Shown: piece after piece, positions 8,790 through 15,842 of the stretch
Numbering within the stretch: the stretch's first letter is position 1
How the letters are laid out: each line of letters opens with the position of its first letter
From: Pseudomonadota bacterium
GTDB taxonomy: Bacteria; Desulfobacterota; Desulfobulbia; Desulfobulbales; JAHJIY01
Assembly: GCA_018823175.1 (NCBI GenBank)
Contig: JAHJIY010000074.1
Location: 1 to 63,451 of the forward strand
Length of the DNA: 63,451 nt
Reading direction: 5' to 3'
Translations under genes and position numbers: made by a program
The notes under the pieces: generated by a model
The model's database searches: none
What the model saw: only the letters and a program-made list of their open reading frames with translations
Told to the model about the DNA's origin: nothing

Positions 8790-9020
8790 CTAGATTTTGA
8801 ATACGATGCTGACCTGGCGACCCTCGCGGTTATTTTCCAGGATCTCGTGTTCTCCTTCCCGGCAAAAATCAAGGACCGAGTCCTCAAATATCGGGTCGTC
8901 ACCGGAAATTTTGACCACCTGTCCCTTGGCCATGGTGCGGACCTCTTTGGCCAGCGTGATTAGGGGCAGAGGGCATACTTTGTGTAGCACATCTATCTCT
9001 TTATCCACTTTCATGGTCAC
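8790..9020 (-). CDS. TusA/SirA-family sulfur carrier protein
   Basis: 76 residues, the normal length of a TusA-like carrier. The hallmark CPxP motif is present as VCPLPLI near residue 15; its Cys carries a persulfide in characterised family members. The rest matches the two-layer alpha/beta fold: a helix after CPxP, GQVVKISGDDP, a second helix and a final strand (RQVSIVFKI). It is 15 bases upstream of the DrsE_2 gene, a recurrent pairing in sulfur oxidisers and sulfate reducers. Function is probably cytoplasmic sulfur trafficking. This is inferred, because no sulfur pathway enzyme lies in the window. Confidence 0.88.
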   Translation of the reverse strand: MTMKVDKEIDVLHKVCPLPLITLAKEVRTMAKGQVVKISGDDPIFEDSVLDFCREGEHEILENNREGRQVSIVFKI

Positions 9021-9178
9021 ACCTCATTTTTCGGGTGATAATTTTTTCCGTGGGAAATAATTGGGACTTATAATCAATGATGCGCCTCAAGGTTAGAAAA
9101 TGTCAAGCTGGTTTGGACAGTGAAAATGAAGAGTAAAATTACTTTGTTTGGTTTTTTTCAGGTTCGGGTGGGGGCCGG

Positions 9179-9790
9179 TTATGGCCGGCTAAGTTGGAGT
9201 CGTTTAATCAGGCTGACCATCGATTCTGCGTAGAAGCAGAAAATCATGCCCAGGACGGTGGAGATGGTCGTTACCCAGAAAAGCAAGAGGTGCAGGGCCT
9301 GGCGGTCGAAAAAAAATAGGTCAAAAACAAAGAGAATCAGCCCCAGGTGCATAAGTGACGAGCCGACCCGCACCCAGTAGTTTTTTCGCTCAAAGTAGAG
9401 ATTTTTGCTGCCGCCAAGAGCCATGCCCAGAACCCCGGTCTGCAGGATCAGCGAGATCGACAAGACCAGTAGCATGCCGAGTTTTACGCCCCAGATCATA
9501 CTGGTAATCAGGGTCAGGGCGGCTAAAACCAAGGCGAAACGGTTGAGCCAGCTTACCGGCAAAAGCCTCTTTGGCACGCAAATCCCCAAGAGCAGGATAA
9601 GGGCGGTAATAAAGGGGGCGACAATTACGTTCATTCGGTGCAGATACGCCTCCTTCATGACCGTGGGTAATTGCTGAACCTGGGCCATCTTGAAATAGAA
9701 CATCGAGTAGATACAGATGATCGAGATCACGAAGAGGACGGCGGTGGTGGCCAGAATCAGGTAAAAATCGTATGAGCTTTTGCGTTGCAT
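9179..9790 (-). CDS. Polytopic membrane protein linked to cytochrome c assembly gene
   Basis: 203 residues, almost entirely hydrophobic, with about six predicted membrane segments (10-32, 53-72, 83-102, 105-127, 140-160, 165-190). I do not recognise a family motif. It starts 10 bases after the CcsA-like gene, and a tight cupin-CcsA-this gene order suggests that it assists the same process. It could be a small partner subunit of a haem handling complex, but no conserved His or CxxCH supports haem binding directly. The annotation rests on position and hydrophobicity. Confidence 0.7.
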   Translation of the reverse strand: MQRKSSYDFYLILATTAVLFVISIICIYSMFYFKMAQVQQLPTVMKEAYLHRMNVIVAPFITALILLLGICVPKRLLPVSWLNRFALVLAALTLITSMIWGVKLGMLLVLSISLILQTGVLGMALGGSKNLYFERKNYWVRVGSSLMHLGLILFVFDLFFFDRQALHLLLFWVTTISTVLGMIFCFYAESMVSLIKRLQLSRP

Positions 9791-9800
9791 CGTTTTGCCT

Positions 9801-10832
9801 TTATTGAAAGGTATGTTCGCCGGGGAAAAAGAATGTGGCGAGGAAGGTGAAAATCATCGCTGCAAAACAGAGGATTCCTAAGATTGAGGAAAAGTACCAC
9901 ATGGCCGGCTTGTTGGCATAAAGTCTGGTGTGCAGGTAGGTACTGAATACCGCCCACATCATGATCGAGCTGCAGATTTTCGGATCCCACCACCAGTTTG
10001 GGCCCCAGGCCTGCAAGGCCCACGGGTAACCAAGAAGCATGCCCAGGGTCAGCATGAAAAAGCCGAGTTTGGCAAAATCATAACCCAGATTTTCAATGGC
10101 GAGATCCCTTTTGACCAGCATGAATAACGAGGTGATAAAGGTCAGGGTGATGCAGGCATACGATAAAAAGAGCATCGGTGGATGGAGCCACATGTAATGG
10201 GCGTTGTAGTAAAAGATCATCTTCGGGTAGAGTTTCATGAACAGTCCGGCCCGGGCCATGTCGCTGAGGTTTTCGTTAAACCAGGGGCTGATTTCGGCCA
10301 TGAATTTGGGCAGTGGTGCGGCAAAGGGATTGGTGAAGAAGTAAAGGATCGTGGTCTGGATGGCCAGTATCAGATGAACGGCGCCCCGGAACCGGTGGTG
10401 GCGCATCCGGTAATGAGCGCTTAAGCCCAGGATCGCGTAGCACATGAACCAGAAATAGTATTTTTCGTTTTCGATCCAGACCGGAATGGAATAGCGCGGC
10501 GGGTGGGCCAGATCATAAAGGGGCATGGCGTATGAAGCATTGCTGTTGGCCGCTGCGAGTTGCCGGTTAAGCCAGACCGCCAGATTTTGTGGCAGTTCAA
10601 GGGAGAGCTGGGTGTGGATCTGATAATGAAACCAGCAGATCCAGATAAACCCGACGACCAGCAGACTGGTGATAACGATCAGCAGGCGCGACGAGATTTT
10701 TTCCCCGACCGGTGCCGGACGAAAAAGGTTGACCGTGCCGGATATCCCGAGCAGACCGCCCAGAACCAATATGGTCAGCAGCAGGTAATTGCCGAGCAAA
10801 GAGAATGTAGTTGGATCAAGAAAGGTAGGCAT
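9801..10832 (-). CDS. CcsA/CcmC-type cytochrome c assembly protein (haem handling, WWD domain)
   Basis: 343 residues with about eight membrane segments. The Trp-rich haem-binding motif is visible as WGPNWWWDPKICSS, and a conserved His lies in MWLHPPMLFLSYA, one of the axial His positions in the family. These proteins carry or attach haem to apocytochromes on the outer face of the inner membrane. CcmF/ResB partners are not in the window. It lies 6 bases downstream of the cupin gene and 10 bases upstream of a small membrane protein. The family is secure. Whether it serves a specific multihaem cytochrome or general maturation is unknown. Confidence 0.85.
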   Translation of the reverse strand: MPTFLDPTTFSLLGNYLLLTILVLGGLLGISGTVNLFRPAPVGEKISSRLLIVITSLLVVGFIWICWFHYQIHTQLSLELPQNLAVWLNRQLAAANSNASYAMPLYDLAHPPRYSIPVWIENEKYYFWFMCYAILGLSAHYRMRHHRFRGAVHLILAIQTTILYFFTNPFAAPLPKFMAEISPWFNENLSDMARAGLFMKLYPKMIFYYNAHYMWLHPPMLFLSYACITLTFITSLFMLVKRDLAIENLGYDFAKLGFFMLTLGMLLGYPWALQAWGPNWWWDPKICSSIMMWAVFSTYLHTRLYANKPAMWYFSSILGILCFAAMIFTFLATFFFPGEHTFQ

Positions 10833-10838
10833 AATTGA

Positions 10839-11375
10839 TTATTTTTGGTCCTGGTGTCCTGCCCGGATTACCCGGAACTGGCCGGTTTTCAGGTCAAGGT
10901 CATAGATGTTGAAGTTGGTTTGCATGTCGATGCCGGGATAATGGACGGCAAAGTTGATCGCCGATGATCCTTCCGCAAGACTTTCAATTCGGTGGAAAAC
11001 CCCGCGTGGCCAGACCAGCATGGCCGGACCGTCATAAATTATCTGGCCGTTTTTGCTGATCTGATTGGCGGTGACCACAAAACTTTCCATCTTGCCATGT
11101 TGTTTGCGGTAGATATCAACCAGTCGGGTGCCGTGCAGGACCACCAGATTATCATCCTGACAGGGGTGCATGTACCACGGCCGCTCTACCTCGCCGACCG
11201 GCCCCGGCGAGATCGCCTTTTGCTCGTGAATTACCCGGTCAATGGCGTCGATGCGGGGCAGGGCTTTGGTCGGCACATTATCAAAGTATACTCCCGGGGT
11301 GCGTCTGAAGACATTAAGGGGGATTATTTTGTATAAATCTTTAACTTCCTTAAAAATTTCAGCGTCATTAAGCAT
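10839..11375 (-). CDS. Cupin-fold protein of unknown function
   Basis: 178 residues. The first cupin motif is in WYMHPCQDDNLVVLHG and the second in WPRGVFHRIES, giving His residues suited to a metal site. No signal peptide. Cys in MHPC sits inside the metal-motif region. A CGGAG site overlaps the end of the upstream methyltransferase when that gene is read through its TGA; the two genes are then only 11 bases apart. It is followed closely by the CcsA-like gene. The substrate is unknown; cupins include dioxygenases, isomerases and simple metal binders. Confidence 0.7.
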   Translation of the reverse strand: MLNDAEIFKEVKDLYKIIPLNVFRRTPGVYFDNVPTKALPRIDAIDRVIHEQKAISPGPVGEVERPWYMHPCQDDNLVVLHGTRLVDIYRKQHGKMESFVVTANQISKNGQIIYDGPAMLVWPRGVFHRIESLAEGSSAINFAVHYPGIDMQTNFNIYDLDLKTGQFRVIRAGHQDQK

Positions 11376-11386
11376 TTTTTTCTCCG

Positions 11387-12169
11387 TTATTTGCAGGCAT
11401 AAAAATCAGCCGCCAAAATGTTTTTGTGGTTGGTGCGGGCGTTTTGGCTGGTTCTGGTTATTGCCGCGATCGTAAATCCGGCTGTTTTGAATTCATCAAG
11501 GAAGGCGCCGCCCTCCCTGGCACCGGTAATTCAGGCCATCCATTGCGAGAGGGAGGTGATCTTTTGGCGGCGCTGGGTTTTATTTGCGATCAGCTCAGCC
11601 CCGAATATCTTGCCCCCTGGTTTGAGGATGCGATAAATTTCTTTGATTATTTCGGCCCGGTCCGGATTGAGGTTGAAGATGCCGTTGACCATGACGCGAT
11701 CAACGGTCTTGTCAAGCAGTGGCAGGCGCTCGGCATCGGCACAGAGGAAAGTTAAATTGTTTGTTTCGGTTGCCCTGATGGCCCGCCTGCCTTTTTTGAG
11801 CATGCTCAAGCTGAAGTCGATCCCTAAAACCTGGCCGGATGCCCCGGTCTTTTGGGCGGCGATCAGGGAGTCAACCCCGGTCCCGCAGCCTAGATCTACC
11901 ACGGTGGCGCCATTTGGGATTTCGGCAAAAACCGAGACATTTGAAACGCCGGTGAAAGATTCAGTGGTTGCCGGCGGCAGGGCATCAAGTACTGACTTGT
12001 CATAACCGATTGCTTCGGCAAATTCGCGCCCGACCGGAAAGGGGTGTTTGGCCGCCGGCGTATCCGCCACCGCCGAGTAGGCATGACATACCCCCCGCCG
12101 CATACTTTGTGGGTCGGCAGTTTGCGCCGTAAGCTTAAAACATTTTTTAAGATGGTCGAAGAGGATCAT
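11387..12169 (-). CDS. Probable selenocysteine-containing ArsM-like SAM methyltransferase (TGA recoded)
   Basis: A conventional reading stops at TGA 11531-11533 after 212 residues. The same frame stays open for 47 more codons to TAA 11387-11389, giving 260 residues with Sec at 213. Residues 1-90 match the ArsM-like N-terminus (ESFTGVSNVS). The SAM motif is VDLGCGTGVD (91-100), followed by LGIDFS, DAERLPL, NGIFNLNPD and ILKPGGKIFGAE. Sec lies in QWMA-Sec-ITGAREGGAF. Relatives of ArsM have WxxC(I/V)AGA here, where the Cys is catalytic, and the downstream FLDEFKTAGF also fits the family. A SECIS-like hairpin follows the TGA. The Cys at the third ArsM site is Gly163, so arsenite may not be the substrate. 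Cys258 near the C-terminus might pair with Sec. Confidence 0.85.
11497..11519 (-). promoter_or_regulatory. Candidate bacterial SECIS hairpin
   Basis: Downstream of TGA 11531-11533 on the minus strand, 10 pairs (two of them G-U) form between 11510-11519 and 11497-11506, closing the apical loop GGC (11507-11509). The first loop base is G, 22 bases after the TGA. This fits the bacterial SECIS pattern known from formate dehydrogenase genes: a short stem-loop with a G in the first loop bases, roughly 16-37 bases after the UGA. A competing 6 bp stem (GGTGCC with GGCGCC) closes a 9-base loop whose second base is G. Confidence 0.7.
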
Positions 12170-12204
12170 TTATCCAATTTAACATGAACCGTTGGCCGGG
12201 GCTA

Positions 12205-14016
12205 TCATTCCGTGTTCTTCTCTGGGCAGCCATGATTTTCCTGGGTTTGCAGGTTATAATAAAGGCCGCCGGCGGCCATTAAACTGTCGTGATTTCCCTG
12301 TTCCAGAATTTCCCCTTTGCCCATGACGATTATGCGGTCTGCCCGCCGGATGGTGGAGAGGCGGTGGGCGATAACGATGCTGGTCCGGTTGGCCAGGGTG
12401 GCGGCAATTGCCTTTTCGATCAGCATTTCGGTCTGGGTGTCGACATTTGAGGTTGCCTCATCCAGGACCAGGATTTTCGGGTCGCGGGCCATGACCCGGG
12501 CCAGGGACAGCAGTTGATGTTCGCCGGCCGACAGTTCAAGACCTCCCTCCCCGATCAGGGTATGCCACCCCAAGGGTAGTTGGCCGATCAATTCCTTGAG
12601 TTGGGCGTCATCAATAATCTGTTGCAGTCGGTTATTGCTCAGCTCGCGGTCAAGGACAATATTTTCCTTAATACTGGCCGGCACAATCAGGACATCCTGC
12701 ATGACCAGACCGATATTGCGACGAAGCCAGTGTAAATTAAGAGTTTGCAGGTCCCGGCCATCCAGACTGATGGCGCCATGGTCCAGATCATAAAATCTCT
12801 CCAGAAGGTTGATCAGGGTGCTTTTTCCCGAACCGGTCGCCCCGACAATGGCCAGGGTCTCGAAAGGGTTGACCGTCAGGTTCAGGTTGATCAGGACCGG
12901 CTGTTCCTGGTCGTAGCTGAAGTCGACCTCCTTGAACTCAATGCGGCCTTCAATTTTATCGGGAGTTATGGGAGAGGTAATTAAGGGCAGGGTGTTTTTG
13001 GTGTCTAATAATTGAAAGATGCGCTCGGCCGAGGCCATGGCCGACTGGACAATGGAATATTTTTGGGACAGTTCGCGCAACGGTTGGAAGAACAGGCGCA
13101 TGTAGGACAAAAAGGCGATCAAGACCCCCAGGCTGATCTGTTTCTGGATAATTTGGCCGCCACCGTACCAGATGATCAGGGCGATGGCACAGGAGCTTAA
13201 GACCTCGATGATCGGCATGAAAATGCCGAAGATTTTAATCTGGTAAATAGTTTTATCAAGATATGTCTTGTTCAAGGTGGTGAATTTGTCTTGTGAAGTT
13301 TGCTGTCGTGAAAAAAGCTGGATTATCGAGATTCCGGATAGTGCTTCCTGCAGAAATGAGTTGGTGCGGGCCAGATAGGTGCGGATGTCACGAAAGGCCA
13401 GGCGGGCCAGCCGGCTGAACCAGATCGTGTTGGTAACCATGATCGGAATCAGCAGGCACATGATAAGGGCCAGTTTCCAGTTCATCAGAAAGAGAATGAT
13501 CAGAATGCCGAAGATGCGGATCAGGTCGTTAAACAAGGTGACGATTACCGAGGTGAACATCTCGTGCATGTTCTGAATGTCGTTGGTCAGGCGGGTGACA
13601 AGTTTCCCCACCGGATTTTTGTTGAAATAGGTGAGGTCGAGCGTTAGCAGATGACTGAATATTTGCTGACGCATATGATGCATGACGTTTTGTCCGGTCC
13701 ATTCCAGAATGATTACCTGCAAGAAATTGCAGCTAAAATCCAGGACCACCAGACCGATAAAAAGAATGGCCAGAGATGTTAGTCCGGACAGGCGTTCCGG
13801 GGTAGCCTGATCGGTGTTAATGATATAGTTATCAACCGCTAACCGGATAAGATACGGCAGGGCCAGGCTGCTGGCAGTGATGATCAGGGAAAGGAAAATT
13901 GAGATTGAGACTTTGAGCCAGTGAAGGTGGATATAGGAAATAATCCGGCGCCAGAGGGCCAGATCATTGTCCAGGCCCAGCCGTTCTTCTTCAAAATAGC
14001 CAAAACTATAGTGCAT
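12205..14016 (-). CDS. ABC exporter half-transporter, MdlB-like subunit
   Basis: 603 residues: six-helix membrane domain (about 30-320), then nucleotide-binding domain. Walker A is GATGSGKST (392-400), the signature is degenerate LSAGE (495-499), Walker B ends in the catalytic Glu520 (ILVLDE) and the switch His is at 551. It pairs with the next gene upstream (1 base apart) as a heterodimer. The degenerate signature here would face the degenerate Walker B of the partner, so one ATP site is active and one is not, as in MdlAB, TmrAB and BmrCD. It probably exports lipids, peptides or drugs from the inner membrane. The substrate cannot be read from sequence. Confidence 0.9.
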   Translation of the reverse strand: MHYSFGYFEEERLGLDNDLALWRRIISYIHLHWLKVSISIFLSLIITASSLALPYLIRLAVDNYIINTDQATPERLSGLTSLAILFIGLVVLDFSCNFLQVIILEWTGQNVMHHMRQQIFSHLLTLDLTYFNKNPVGKLVTRLTNDIQNMHEMFTSVIVTLFNDLIRIFGILIILFLMNWKLALIMCLLIPIMVTNTIWFSRLARLAFRDIRTYLARTNSFLQEALSGISIIQLFSRQQTSQDKFTTLNKTYLDKTIYQIKIFGIFMPIIEVLSSCAIALIIWYGGGQIIQKQISLGVLIAFLSYMRLFFQPLRELSQKYSIVQSAMASAERIFQLLDTKNTLPLITSPITPDKIEGRIEFKEVDFSYDQEQPVLINLNLTVNPFETLAIVGATGSGKSTLINLLERFYDLDHGAISLDGRDLQTLNLHWLRRNIGLVMQDVLIVPASIKENIVLDRELSNNRLQQIIDDAQLKELIGQLPLGWHTLIGEGGLELSAGEHQLLSLARVMARDPKILVLDEATSNVDTQTEMLIEKAIAATLANRTSIVIAHRLSTIRRADRIIVMGKGEILEQGNHDSLMAAGGLYYNLQTQENHGCPEKNTE

Positions 14017-14017
14017 T

Positions 14018-15799
14018 TTATTGCTCCCGGCATTCGCCAGCGGCGATTTGATGCTGGTAGATATCCGCGTAATAGTCGTTTTCGGCCAGCAGTTGTTCGG
14101 GAGTTCCCAGGGCCGTCAATTTCCCTTTTTCCATGACCATGATTCGGTCGGCCTGGAGCAGAGGGGCCAAGCGATGGGAGACGATAATGCAGATTTTTTT
14201 GGCCAGATAGGGCTTCAGTGCGTTGATTATCCGGTTTTCCGTTTCGGTGTCCACCGCTGACAGACCATCGTCAATGATCATGATCGGTCGGTCGAGAATT
14301 AAGGCCCGGGCCAGGGCGATCCGTTGTCTCTGGCCGCCGGAGATGGTCAGTCCCTTCTCACCAAGTTTGGTCTGATAACCATGTTCAAAGGAGAGGATTT
14401 CTTTATGCAGGGCAACGGCTTTTGCTACGGCCTCAATTTCGCTCTGGGCCGCATCTGGTTTGCCAAATGAGATATTGGCGGCGATCGTATCGGCAAAGAG
14501 GGCGGTGTCTTGGGGGACATAGGCGATATTATTCCGGACGGCGGCCAGCGACAACCCGTTTACATCATGGTCATTAAAATAAATGGTCTGGTCCGGGACC
14601 GGGTAAAGTCTGGTCAGCAGATGGCAGAGAGTGGTTTTGCCCGAGCCGGTTTTGCCGATAATCCCCAGCAGGCCTGGTGTTATATTTATTGTAATGTCGT
14701 GTAAAGCATCTTCATCGTGATTGGGATAGGAATAATTAAGCTTATTTATCCGTAAATTATCGGTAATTTCTATTTGGCCCTTACTGGTTGACAGGTCTTG
14801 CAGTTTTGGTCTGGCCTGCAAGACATCTTCGATTCGATTCAGGGAGGTGGCGCCACGTTGAAAGAGATTGGTTACCCAGCCCATGGCCATCATCGGCCAG
14901 GTCAGCATATAAAGATAGGTCATAAAAGCGACGAAATCACCGATTGAAATAATATCTTTGATTACGAGTTTGCCGCCAAAAAAAATGACCAGCAGTAAAC
15001 TCACATTGGCGATCAGACCGGAAAACGGAAAAAGAGTCCCCTGGATCGTGGCCAGCCGGAGATTGTCGCGGATATATGTCTGGCCCATGGCGTCAAAGCG
15101 GTCGGTTTGTGATTTTTCCTGGGTATACGCCTTAACCAGTCGAATGGATGAGACGGTGGAGCGGGCAAATTCGGTGAGGATTGAAAATTGTTCCTGCACG
15201 ATTTTGAATCTTTTATGGAGCAGGGCGGAAAGCAGAAAGGTGATAAGGGCAAGAAGCGGCATGGGAAAAACGGCAATCAAGGTCAGGCCGGGATGGATAT
15301 AAGCCATGAAGGCCAGGGCGGCGGCGGTCATGACCATGGCATCGACAAAGGCAACCAGTCCCATCCCGCTGGCCAGTTGCACGGCAGACAGGTCATTGCT
15401 GGCCAGGGCAATTATTTCGCCGGGTGGATGTTTTTGAAAAAACGCGCGGTCAAGTTTAAGGAGCTTGGCGAAAAGCAAATTGCGCAGATCTGTTTCCAGA
15501 AATCGGGAGAAGCCCAGCACCAGATAACGCCAGCTGAAACGGAAAAAAGCAATACCGATGGCGAGTAAGGCGATCAGGCCGCCATTTTGAAGCAGAGAGG
15601 TTGATGTGGCGCTGCCTTGCTCCAGTTGGTCGACGGCCTGTTTGATAATCCTGGGGATGATCAGTTGCAGAAAATCGACGGTTAAAAGGGACAAAAAACC
15701 AAGGATTATTCGGGCTTTATAGCGGTAAAAAAAAGGAGCCAGCAGTTTAATTGCCGACAGGTAGCGGCCTAGTTGATTGAAACTCATATTATCTGTCAA
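14018..15799 (-). CDS. ABC exporter half-transporter, MdlA-like subunit with degenerate Walker B
   Basis: 593 residues: six-helix membrane domain (about 20-310), then nucleotide-binding domain. Walker A is GKTGSGKTT (382-390), the signature is canonical ISGGQ (486-490), and the Walker B reads MIIDD, so Asp511 replaces the catalytic Glu. This is the MdlA pattern. The gene ends 1 base before the start of its partner, which implies translational coupling. The canonical signature here completes the active ATP site formed with the partner's intact Walker A/B. It is 43 bases downstream of the diguanylate cyclase gene, perhaps in the same transcript. Confidence 0.9.
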   Translation of the reverse strand: MTDNMSFNQLGRYLSAIKLLAPFFYRYKARIILGFLSLLTVDFLQLIIPRIIKQAVDQLEQGSATSTSLLQNGGLIALLAIGIAFFRFSWRYLVLGFSRFLETDLRNLLFAKLLKLDRAFFQKHPPGEIIALASNDLSAVQLASGMGLVAFVDAMVMTAAALAFMAYIHPGLTLIAVFPMPLLALITFLLSALLHKRFKIVQEQFSILTEFARSTVSSIRLVKAYTQEKSQTDRFDAMGQTYIRDNLRLATIQGTLFPFSGLIANVSLLLVIFFGGKLVIKDIISIGDFVAFMTYLYMLTWPMMAMGWVTNLFQRGATSLNRIEDVLQARPKLQDLSTSKGQIEITDNLRINKLNYSYPNHDEDALHDITINITPGLLGIIGKTGSGKTTLCHLLTRLYPVPDQTIYFNDHDVNGLSLAAVRNNIAYVPQDTALFADTIAANISFGKPDAAQSEIEAVAKAVALHKEILSFEHGYQTKLGEKGLTISGGQRQRIALARALILDRPIMIIDDGLSAVDTETENRIINALKPYLAKKICIIVSHRLAPLLQADRIMVMEKGKLTALGTPEQLLAENDYYADIYQHQIAAGECREQ

Positions 15800-15842
15800 G
15801 ATGTCTGTTGTTTAACCCGGAACTTTATAATAATCATCCGGG

